64,000 nucleotides of DNA from contig NC_088313.1 in the NCBI RefSeq assembly GCF_910592395.1, forward strand, positions 14,894,437-14,958,436, in the 5' to 3' direction. The stretch is from Lineus longissimus. Its lineage: Eukaryota; Nemertea; Pilidiophora; Heteronemertea; Lineidae. Shown here one piece after another: positions 40,550 to 47,299 of the stretch; within the stretch, counting starts at the first letter, position 1, and every line of letters starts with the position of its first letter. The notes under the pieces are model-generated. The model was given only the letters and a program-made list of their open reading frames with translations, made no database searches and was not told where the DNA came from. The position numbers and the translations under genes are program-made.

Positions 40550-40738
40550 CATTTTGTGTCATTCAAACTTACCTATGGAACACTTTTGCATGTTACTCCA
40601 TTTGGGCTCAAACACAAGAGTATCCCTTTAATTTTCTAAAGGGAGAACTGAGTTAACAGCTCGGCCGCCAGGCGGCGCCCTGACCGATCCCGCGAGATCG
40701 CGCCGATCTCATGCCGCCATATTCAGTCTTTACTCTTG
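40550..40738 (+). repeat. DIRS left inverted terminal repeat
   Basis: Starts at CATTTTGTGTC and contains the GC-rich block GCTCGGCCGCCAGGCGGCGC and a partly palindromic CCGCGAGATCGCG stretch. It matches the reverse complement of 46893-47086 almost perfectly. The outermost ~20 bp differ from the right end, so each terminus has its own tip. Confidence 0.9.
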
Positions 40739-41033
40739 TGCTTCTACGAAGCACATCGTTTTTTCAAAGCTGCCGTGAATTCGATTTAAAACCAAATTCA
40801 ACCAGCCAAGTCTAGACGATTTTTGGGTTCATTCACCTACGGAGTAGACCGCCAAACTTATCTTGGCATTAGTATTGTCCAGTCTATTTAATTATAGACA
40901 TTTTCTTAGCTAGCTTAGTCGACCCGGCTCCATTATTTTGATCTTGGTAGGGTAGAGTTAAGTAGGCTATTCTCCGCTCTATTGTAATGAACAAGACTCA
41001 GATCCATTGCAATAGTGTTTAATTCAAGTAGGC
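40739..41033 (+). other. DIRS 5' leader
   Basis: About 295 bp between the left terminal repeat and the first ATG of the Gag-like ORF. Probably the untranslated leader; no motif recognised. Confidence 0.5.
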
Positions 41034-43322
41034 ATGTTTTCCTTTCCATTAATTATTGCGTCCTTTCTGGCCTACTTGGGGTTCCCAGTGTTTTTATTGT
41101 CATTGGTACCATTTTTTATATGGCGTACCCCTCCGACGGCATCCTTTGTCTCACCACAAAGGAATGCGTCTGGTGGCGGGAAACGGGCCGCGAAGACGCC
41201 TAAACCCTCTTCCGGTTCCGTTTCCGGGCATATAACCCGGAGGTCTAGCAAACCTCCCGCCACCACCCCTTCCGTCAGCCGAGTTCCGGTTCCGGCCGCG
41301 GCTGCGAAGGATGCGGGATCTGACATTATTAATGTCTGTGGTCCCAAGGGAGACTTACATCCAATAAGTCTCCAAGGGTTTAATATACCCCGGACCTCAG
41401 GGAACCTTCCGGTTCCCCTGTCGTCCGCTCCCCCGAGTACAAGCCCTTTGTACCCGCGGGAGCACCCTGCTTCCGGTCCGCCGATTGCAGTTCCGGTTAC
41501 TGACGCGGGTTCCCGTTTTTCAGTAACCGAAGACTCTACTGGGGGTTTTTCTCAGTCTTTACTGCGAAATAACCCCAGTCCTCACGGACACAGTAGAGTA
41601 GGGCCGGACCTTATAACGCCACCTCCGAAACGCCATGCGTCTTCGGTAACAGCGTTTCCGCCCTCCGTACCTCCTTCTAAAAGGGCTTCCGGTAGCTCCA
41701 TACCGGCGAAGGAGTTACGGGCATTTCCGGTTTCGGACTTCGTCCTACCGGAAATGCAGGCACCTTCCTACGTTGGCCAACCTCTTGGGTGGAACCAACC
41801 GGAAGTGCCACCCCCTCCTCGTAGCAGAGGCGTCGTTCCCATGGAACGAGCTACGCAGAGAGGACATCTGAACTCTAGTTCAGAATATGGGCAACTTCCG
41901 CTTCCGGAAGACCCATTCGCCCGCACATACGGCTTCCAGGGTTCGCTTATGCGCTCACCCTCGCCTCAACCGCCCGTCGTTGAGAGAAGCCGCACGTCGG
42001 GTCCGGAACCCGAGTCGGGACAGCAACTGTCCCAGCTCATCCAGATGGTAGCAGGTCTTTCTGATAGACTCAGCCATCTGGAGCAGGGTTCCGGTTCCTC
42101 TGGTGCGCCTGGTCCCATCGGATACCCACCATCCGACTCCTCTATTTTAGAGGAATTTTCTGAGAACGAGAGTTCTCAGCCAGGCTACCGCTCCCCCAAT
42201 CAGGAGGAGCTGTCACCAGAGGAGGCCAGTATCCTGTCGGATATGAGGACACTCAGATCCTTGATCAGAGCGTACCTCCCGCAGGATCTGTGCCCTACCC
42301 CGCCGGAACTGCCAGCCTTGTCAACACCGACCTTTTCACTCTGGGGACAGGAAGTGGATCCCAATCCACAGGTTTCTCAAGGCTCCACTCGGGCACTTGA
42401 ATTCCTTCCTCCCTCCCCGTCGGTGTTAGCAGTCTCTGAACTTTTGGAGCGTACAATCAGAGACTCACAAGGCGCCCACCAACGTACTTCCATCCCTGTC
42501 CTTCCGGCAGTCGGACCGGAAGCTTGGTGTAAACCGGGGAAGTTGTTCACGGCACAACTTCCTCCCGTTAGGCAGTACCGCGCTGACTATTATCGAGTCA
42601 GCTCGGCCGGCTGTCCAGCTGCAGCATCGACTTCCATATTAAAGGACGATGTACAGCTGGACCAACTCGTGCCTAGGGTGACCTCCTCCTCGGCTTACCG
42701 AGACCTTAGAGCACAAGAGGGTCTGGCCAAAAACACGTTAGCGGTGCTCTCCTACGCAGAGCACACTAACCTGGCCCTAGCCAGATCCCTAAAAGATAAT
42801 GAGTCACTATCTGATGACACAAAATCGCTTGTGACATCCTTGTCACATTCGATTAGGCACGCTATTGCGCTGTCCGCCAAGACCGCAGCAAATAGCGTCC
42901 TACTCCGTAGAGACGCCGCACTGGGCTCTCTCAATGTCATCAGATCCCTCCAGCTGGAAGGGGCCTTAAGAACCGCTCCTATGGACGGTTCTTTCCTGTT
43001 CGCAGATTCTGTGCAAGAGGCGGCTCAAGCACAGAAAGATTGGGACAAATTATATGCCCCCACTGCGACACAGAGGGCCAAGACCTCTCTACCTAACGCT
43101 AGAAAGATAGAGAGGCCCCAGCAGGCATCGGGTTCAATCCCGTACGCCAGGCAGGTCCTGCCTAGGCCTACCCCGCCTAGTCAGCCTGCTCCTGCTGGAT
43201 CCTTCCGACGGGAAGCGGAGGGTCGCCGGACTGGAAAGAGGAAAAATACTTCCTCTAACCAGGGTGGATCCGGTCCGACTAAGCACTCCTTTCGCCCAAG
43301 GGGTGCTGGCCGGAAGAGGTGA
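41034..43322 (+). CDS. DIRS ORF1, Gag-like protein
   Basis: A 762-residue intact frame starting at ATG 41034 and ending at TGA 43320-43322. The first ~30 residues are hydrophobic, odd for a Gag. Residues ~40-470 are low-complexity, rich in Pro and Ser, with a short Leu/Gln segment near 330-350. Residues ~495-690 form a better-ordered alpha-helical-looking domain (from W-C-K-P-G-K-L-F to the K-D-W-D-K-L region) like that of other DIRS ORF1 proteins, and the last 40 are Arg/Lys-rich. There is no CCHC zinc knuckle. The role is presumably particle or nucleic-acid binding, by position and by analogy with DIRS ORF1. The next ATG is far downstream, so I keep the first one. The RT frame overlaps its last 212 nt. 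Confidence 0.85.
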   Translation: MFSFPLIIASFLAYLGFPVFLLSLVPFFIWRTPPTASFVSPQRNASGGGKRAAKTPKPSSGSVSGHITRRSSKPPATTPSVSRVPVPAAAAKDAGSDIINVCGPKGDLHPISLQGFNIPRTSGNLPVPLSSAPPSTSPLYPREHPASGPPIAVPVTDAGSRFSVTEDSTGGFSQSLLRNNPSPHGHSRVGPDLITPPPKRHASSVTAFPPSVPPSKRASGSSIPAKELRAFPVSDFVLPEMQAPSYVGQPLGWNQPEVPPPPRSRGVVPMERATQRGHLNSSSEYGQLPLPEDPFARTYGFQGSLMRSPSPQPPVVERSRTSGPEPESGQQLSQLIQMVAGLSDRLSHLEQGSGSSGAPGPIGYPPSDSSILEEFSENESSQPGYRSPNQEELSPEEASILSDMRTLRSLIRAYLPQDLCPTPPELPALSTPTFSLWGQEVDPNPQVSQGSTRALEFLPPSPSVLAVSELLERTIRDSQGAHQRTSIPVLPAVGPEAWCKPGKLFTAQLPPVRQYRADYYRVSSAGCPAAASTSILKDDVQLDQLVPRVTSSSAYRDLRAQEGLAKNTLAVLSYAEHTNLALARSLKDNESLSDDTKSLVTSLSHSIRHAIALSAKTAANSVLLRRDAALGSLNVIRSLQLEGALRTAPMDGSFLFADSVQEAAQAQKDWDKLYAPTATQRAKTSLPNARKIERPQQASGSIPYARQVLPRPTPPSQPAPAGSFRREAEGRRTGKRKNTSSNQGGSGPTKHSFRPRGAGRKR

Positions 43323-45426
43323 CTCCCCCCTCCTTTCTCCTCCCGGACGCAAAAAGGAGCCGACTCCGGTAGTCGGGGGCCGTCTGCAAAAATTTGCAGA
43401 CATTTGGGACGATTGGTGCCCAAAGGGGTCCCCAGTCCCAAACATGTTGAGGTACGGAGTGAAACTAGATTTCAACCGTACCCCCCCGACTACCATATAT
43501 CCAACCCCAGTTCAGCCACCGAAGGACCCAGTCAAGGCCTCTGCCCTCCAAGCAGAGGTCGCGACATTACTGGAGAAGCAAGCTATCCAGGTCCTTCAAG
43601 ATCCATGCTCCCCCGGCTTTTACAGCCACGTTTTCTTGGTTCCCAAGAAAGCAGGGACATGGAGGCTGATCATAGACCTTTCCAGGTTAAACACCTTCTT
43701 GAATGTTCCTCATTTCAAGATGGAAACCACCAGGTCTATAGCAACGGCGATACAGCCCAACGATTGGGCGGTATCGATGGATTTAATGGATGCGTACTTA
43801 CATGTACCGATCCATCCAGACTATCAACACTTCCTTCGATTCCATTACGAAGGAAAGACGTATCAATTCAGGGCCCTGCCGTTCGGTCTGGCATCGGCAC
43901 CCCTAATTTTTACGATGATAGTCACAGCCTTCGTCGCTCCCTTTCACGTGATGGGGTTCAAGCTCCATCACTACCTAGACGATTGGCCACTCCGTTGCAA
44001 ATCGCGGGAACTACTACTGCAACAACTTCAGGTTCTAAAGCAAAAAGTAGTTTCCGCAGGTTGGATTATCAACGAAACAAAGTCAGAATTCATACCATCC
44101 CAAGACTTCGTTTACGTTGGAGTTCGGTTCCTTACGGCCATAGGGAAAATGCTGCCCCCCCTAGACAGGATAAAGAAAATTCTTCATCTCGTCGCAGAAT
44201 TCAGAGGAAGGACTCAAGCTCCCGCAAGGCGATGCTTGAGCCTTTTGGGACTTCTGAATTCGGCAGCAGACCAAATCCCCCTTGGCCGTCTATATATGCG
44301 TCCCATCCAGATGTTTCTAATGTCTCTATGGAAACCCCACAGGGACCCATTAGACAAGTTGGTATTGATACCTCAATACCTACTCAAGAACGTCTGGAAC
44401 TTCTGGGAGTCGGAGACTCGTCTCCAAAGCGGTGTAGATCTTGCTCCACCGCCCCCAGAAGTGTCCCTGTTCACAGATGCTTCCCTACTAGGGTGGGGAG
44501 CACATCTGAACAACGGGGACATGTCCATAAGAGGTCTATGGACAAGGGAGGAGACCATTCTTCCAATAAATATATTGGAAATGAAGGCTGTCCTTCTTGC
44601 CGTGAGGGCTCTTTCCCTTCGCCTGAAGAATCGGAGAGTAACCCTGTTCTCCGACAATTCTACAGTAGTAGCATATGTCAGGAGACAGGGAGGCACAAAG
44701 TCCGGCATTCTTTGCCAGCTAACTTGGGAGCTTTACCATCTTTGTGCCGACCTTGGAGTATCGATATGTGCCAGACACATACCGGGCAATCGCAACATCC
44801 TTGCCGACGCCCTGTCCCGTCAGAACAAGCTAGTTCAGACAGAGTGGACACTCCATCAGGAGATTGTAGACGACCTTTGTCGCCTTTGGCAATCTCCGAA
44901 GGTAGATCTGTTCGCCACCAGGCTGAACAATCGCCTTCCCATCTATTACTCTCCACTTCCGGACGAAGAGGCCCTGGAAGTCGACAGCCTTACAGCCTCT
45001 TGGGTCGGGCTGAACGCATATGCGTTTCCACCCCTCCCTCTCATCCAACCAGTCCTGAACAAGATCTTGACCAGCCATCCGGTGAGAATAACTCTCATCG
45101 CACCTTGCTGGCCAAATCAGGCCTGGTTCCCAGCCTTGCTGGAGCTCCTGATAGATCACCCCAGGAGTCTTCCTACTTGGAAGCACCTCCTGTGGCACCC
45201 CCTGGGGAGATGCTACCACCAGAACCCTGGATTTTTCAAGTTTCACGCCTGGAACTTATCCAGTTGCATCTCCACCAGAGAGGCTTTTCGGACATCGCTG
45301 TCAAGCGCATGTCCGCACCTCAAAGGGGGTCTACCCTTGATGTGTATCAAGGAAAGTGGTCTACCTTCACTTCCTGGTGCAGGGAGAACGGAGTTAATCC
45401 GATCTCTCCCTCTATATACAGATTAG
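43111..45426 (+). CDS. DIRS reverse transcriptase / RNase H polyprotein
   Basis: The frame is open from 43111 (after TAG 43108) to TAG 45424, +1 relative to ORF1, overlapping it by 212 nt. There is no ATG before 43444, so expression is by frameshift, re-initiation or that ATG. Counting residues from GTG 43264: RT fingers G-T-W-R-L-I-I-D, palm D-L-M-D-A-Y, L-P-F-G-L-A-S-A-P, catalytic Y-L-D-D at 237-240. RNase H follows with its acidic residues D405 (F-T-D-A-S), E439, D464 (S-D-N-S) and D515 (L-A-D-A-L). Residues ~540-650 contain the F-A-T-R-x-N-x-R..Y-Y-S-P and A-P-C-W-P-N-Q-x-W-F-P stretch that follows RNase H in DIRS polyproteins and has been described as a Dam-like methyltransferase region; I did not find a convincing catalytic motif. 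All RT and RNase H catalytic residues are present, so it looks functional. Confidence 0.93.
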   Translation, partial: RGPSRHRVQSRTPGRSCLGLPRLVSLLLLDPSDGKRRVAGLERGKILPLTRVDPVRLSTPFAQGVLAGRGDSPLLSPPGRKKEPTPVVGGRLQKFADIWDDWCPKGSPVPNMLRYGVKLDFNRTPPTTIYPTPVQPPKDPVKASALQAEVATLLEKQAIQVLQDPCSPGFYSHVFLVPKKAGTWRLIIDLSRLNTFLNVPHFKMETTRSIATAIQPNDWAVSMDLMDAYLHVPIHPDYQHFLRFHYEGKTYQFRALPFGLASAPLIFTMIVTAFVAPFHVMGFKLHHYLDDWPLRCKSRELLLQQLQVLKQKVVSAGWIINETKSEFIPSQDFVYVGVRFLTAIGKMLPPLDRIKKILHLVAEFRGRTQAPARRCLSLLGLLNSAADQIPLGRLYMRPIQMFLMSLWKPHRDPLDKLVLIPQYLLKNVWNFWESETRLQSGVDLAPPPPEVSLFTDASLLGWGAHLNNGDMSIRGLWTREETILPINILEMKAVLLAVRALSLRLKNRRVTLFSDNSTVVAYVRRQGGTKSGILCQLTWELYHLCADLGVSICARHIPGNRNILADALSRQNKLVQTEWTLHQEIVDDLCRLWQSPKVDLFATRLNNRLPIYYSPLPDEEALEVDSLTASWVGLNAYAFPPLPLIQPVLNKILTSHPVRITLIAPCWPNQAWFPALLELLIDHPRSLPTWKHLLWHPLGRCYHQNPGFFKFHAWNLSSCISTREAFRTSLSSACPHLKGGLPLMCIKESGLPSLPGAGRTELIRSLPLYTD

Positions 45427-46316
45427 TTGATTTCCTTATTGAATTATTCACGGAAAGACAACTATCTGTCACGGCTATAAAAGGGTACAAGTCCGCCATC
45501 GCTTCTACCCTCCGTGTTTTAAGCACCTGGGATCTTCGTTGGGAGGACCAAATAACCCCTCTTTTCAGAGGAATGTTATTAGAGCGTCCTAGACCGGTTC
45601 ACAACACCCCTAAATGGGACCTTTCTGTTGTCCTTAAGGTGCTCATGAGGCATCCTTTTGAACCCATGTCTATTTCATCCATGAAATATCTGACACTCAA
45701 AACGGTCTTTCTAGTAGCCTTGGCTACCGCCCAACGGAGATCAGAGCTCCATGCACTTTCTTTTAAGAAGCTGGCTTTTAGAGAGGGAGGGGAGGTTATC
45801 CTGGCTTTTATACCAGGATTTCTGGCGAAGAACCAGGGACCGGCCGCCTCTCGGCCCCCGGTTACTATTCCCTCTCTGTCAGGAACGATCTCTTATGATC
45901 TTCCTGACAGAACTTTATGTCCCGTCAGGGCCCTAAAGTTCTACATAAATAGGACAAAACCTCCCGGTATCCGCCAGGGGAGAGAGCGTTTGTTTTTGTC
46001 CTATAAGGAGGGAAATAAACGAGAGATAGCGGCCGCCACTATTTCAAGGTGGATTGTGGAGACTATTCGTCTTTCCTACAACACCTTGAAGACTTCCTCT
46101 GATCTTCGTGCGCTAGCTAACATCTCAGCGCACGAAGTTAGAGCACTAGCCACCTCCTGGGCTAACTACCGAGGAGTTGCTCTTCAAGAAGTCGTTTCCG
46201 CTGCATGTTGGAGTAATCACTCCACATTCTCTCGTTTCTACCTACGAGACGTTTCTTCCCTCGTAGATGGCATGCACACAATCGGCCCGATTGTGTCTGC
46301 GGGGCATGTTGTTTGA
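43323..46316 (+). CDS. DIRS tyrosine recombinase frame
   Basis: This frame is the same as ORF1 and stays open from the codon after the ORF1 TGA to TGA 46314: 997 codons, the first ~640 lying over the RT gene. The recombinase domain begins near 45240. Catalytic residues are Arg codon 45735 (in A-Q-R-R-S-E-L), His 46131 and Arg 46140 (H-E-V-R), and Tyr 46239 (F-S-R-F-Y), the R..HxxR..Y set of tyrosine recombinases; a Trp precedes the Tyr (A-C-W-S-N). It would integrate circular cDNA without target duplication. The true start is unknown: there is no obvious ATG just before the domain, so expression may use readthrough of the TGA, an internal start or a spliced RNA. The domain overlaps the RT ORF 3' end by about 190 nt. 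Confidence 0.9.
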   Translation, partial: LPPPFSSRTQKGADSGSRGPSAKICRHLGRLVPKGVPSPKHVEVRSETRFQPYPPDYHISNPSSATEGPSQGLCPPSRGRDITGEASYPGPSRSMLPRLLQPRFLGSQESRDMEADHRPFQVKHLLECSSFQDGNHQVYSNGDTAQRLGGIDGFNGCVLTCTDPSRLSTLPSIPLRRKDVSIQGPAVRSGIGTPNFYDDSHSLRRSLSRDGVQAPSLPRRLATPLQIAGTTTATTSGSKAKSSFRRLDYQRNKVRIHTIPRLRLRWSSVPYGHRENAAPPRQDKENSSSRRRIQRKDSSSRKAMLEPFGTSEFGSRPNPPWPSIYASHPDVSNVSMETPQGPIRQVGIDTSIPTQERLELLGVGDSSPKRCRSCSTAPRSVPVHRCFPTRVGSTSEQRGHVHKRSMDKGGDHSSNKYIGNEGCPSCREGSFPSPEESESNPVLRQFYSSSICQETGRHKVRHSLPANLGALPSLCRPWSIDMCQTHTGQSQHPCRRPVPSEQASSDRVDTPSGDCRRPLSPLAISEGRSVRHQAEQSPSHLLLSTSGRRGPGSRQPYSLLGRAERICVSTPPSHPTSPEQDLDQPSGENNSHRTLLAKSGLVPSLAGAPDRSPQESSYLEAPPVAPPGEMLPPEPWIFQVSRLELIQLHLHQRGFSDIAVKRMSAPQRGSTLDVYQGKWSTFTSWCRENGVNPISPSIYRLVDFLIELFTERQLSVTAIKGYKSAIASTLRVLSTWDLRWEDQITPLFRGMLLERPRPVHNTPKWDLSVVLKVLMRHPFEPMSISSMKYLTLKTVFLVALATAQRRSELHALSFKKLAFREGGEVILAFIPGFLAKNQGPAASRPPVTIPSLSGTISYDLPDRTLCPVRALKFYINRTKPPGIRQGRERLFLSYKEGNKREIAAATISRWIVETIRLSYNTLKTSSDLRALANISAHEVRALATSWANYRGVALQEVVSAACWSNHSTFSRFYLRDVSSLVDGMHTIGPIVSAGHVV

Positions 46317-46747
46317 TCCTGGCTAGATCAAAAAAGGGGGGGGGAAGCCCGATTGAAGAGTCAAACGCGCATCTTGCGCCATTTTTGATATGCCCTATCT
46401 TCAACATCCAGGCAACCCCTAGTAGACTAGAAAGGACGCAATTTCTTATTGTTGTTTAGCAATAATTCATTCTACACCCTTCAACATGCCTTACTTGCTC
46501 TAAGCTCTGTTGCCGGAAAGAAGATGGTTTTATTACGCAATTCTAGCGCTTTCCGGAGAATGGGTCTATTACTCTCTATAATATGATTGTAATACCGAGA
46601 TCAAAATACCGGTCCTCCGGGTTCTCCCCATTTCTTTCCCCTGGCGGTCCTCCTTAGCTAATATGCCGGTGGTGCCTCCTGGATGGAACAACAGCTCAGC
46701 CTTAGGTAAGTCCTCGTTTCCCACCTCCAATAGGTTGCTGGGATTCG
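46317..46747 (+). other. DIRS 3' non-coding segment
   Basis: Between the recombinase stop and the internal complementary region. Contains a poly-A then poly-G run at about 46329-46343. No coding potential recognised. Confidence 0.5.
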
Positions 46748-46845
46748 ATGCAAAAGTGTTCCATAGGTAAGTTTGAATGACACAAAATGCCCATTTCCTT
46801 ACAAGAAATGGCCATTTTGTTAGTTCATACTTACCTATGGAACAC
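46748..46845 (+). repeat. DIRS internal complementary region
   Basis: 46748-46789 is the reverse complement of the left terminus 40550-40591, and 46790-46845 is the reverse complement of the right terminus 47048-47103; both matches read as exact. The block is therefore an inverted copy of the left and right ends abutted, the template used in DIRS replication to complete and circularise the cDNA. It fixes the element's true ends to within a few bases. Confidence 0.93.
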
Positions 46846-46892
46846 GGCCCTCCCGCCGTCCCCACAAACGGGACATACTCTTTATTAACGCT

Positions 46893-47103
46893 CAAGAGTA
46901 AAGACTAAATATGGCGGCATGAGATCGGCGCGATCTCGCGGGATCGGTCAGGGCGCCGCCTGGCGGCCGAGCTGTTAACTCAGTTCTCCCTTTAGAAAAT
47001 TAAAGGGATACTCTTGTGTTTGAGCCCAAATGGAGTAACATGCAAAAGTGTTCCATAGGTAAGTATGAACTAACAAAATGGCCATTTCTTGTAAGGAAAT
47101 GGG
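46893..47103 (+). repeat. DIRS right inverted terminal repeat with extension
   Basis: Inverted copy of the left repeat plus a tip of about 25 bp absent from the left end. The tip is itself a small inverted repeat (CCATTTC-TTGTAAG-GAAATGG). An asymmetric right-hand extension of this size is known from Dictyostelium DIRS-1. Confidence 0.9.
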
Positions 47104-47297
47104 CACTTTGGTTAACAATTAAAAAAAACATGGCGGTTCTAGGATGTCAACATCAATGAATGGCTTACTATTTTTGGAGAATGCGGGTCTTGGAGCAGTG
47201 CGGGTCATAATCAGGTGCGGGTCTTGCGTGGCTTTAGGTAATGGTCAAAGGGGGTGCGGGTCATAGGGCAGTGCGGGGGATAATCCGGAAAATACGG
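47104..47297. other. Right remnant of the TA-flanked TIR element
   Basis: After the DIRS end come an A-rich stretch and repeated GTGCGGGTC motifs (about 47185, 47201, 47217, 47254, 47273), then the terminal inverted repeat. The motif array resembles subterminal transposase-binding repeats. Confidence 0.6.
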
Positions 47298-47299
47298 TA

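Larger units (their letters stand above)
40550..47103 (+). mobile_element. Complete DIRS-type tyrosine-recombinase retrotransposon
   Basis: A 6.55-kb element with a Gag-like ORF, an RT/RNase H ORF and a tyrosine recombinase, with no integrase or protease recognised. Inverted terminal repeats (40550-40738 and 46893-47103) show a single mismatch over about 165 bp. An internal complementary region at 46748-46845 is the reverse complement of the left end joined to the right end. These are diagnostic of DIRS rather than Ngaro or PAT elements, which have split direct repeats. No target-site duplication is seen at its edges, as expected for recombinase-mediated insertion. All frames are open, so the copy appears young and possibly competent. 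It is GC-richer than its surroundings. Confidence 0.93.
40281..47297. mobile_element. TIR DNA element (TA target) split by a DIRS insertion
   Basis: The left end CCGTATTTTCCGG..CCCGC (40281) matches the inverted right end (CCGGAAAATACGG ending at 47297), and both are flanked by TA (40279-40280 and 47298-47299). Subterminal GTGCGGGT motifs recur in one orientation: two near the left end and about five near the right end (47180-47280). Excluding the inserted retrotransposon, only about 460 bp remain without coding capacity, so this is a non-autonomous element that was already present when the DIRS jumped in. The TA duplication suggests a Tc1/mariner-like mobiliser, but the superfamily is not certain. 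Confidence 0.75.

Noticed and set aside
43134-43496. Minus-strand ORFs over the DIRS coding region (43134-43496, 44373-44708, 44830-45246 and others)
   Set aside because: They lie opposite strong RT, RNase H and Gag frames, have no domain of their own, and reflect codon composition of the sense genes.
40550-47103. Ngaro/PAT-type or LTR retrotransposon
   Set aside because: Terminal repeats are inverted and an internal complementary region is present; there is no integrase, protease or LTR, so the DIRS type fits best.
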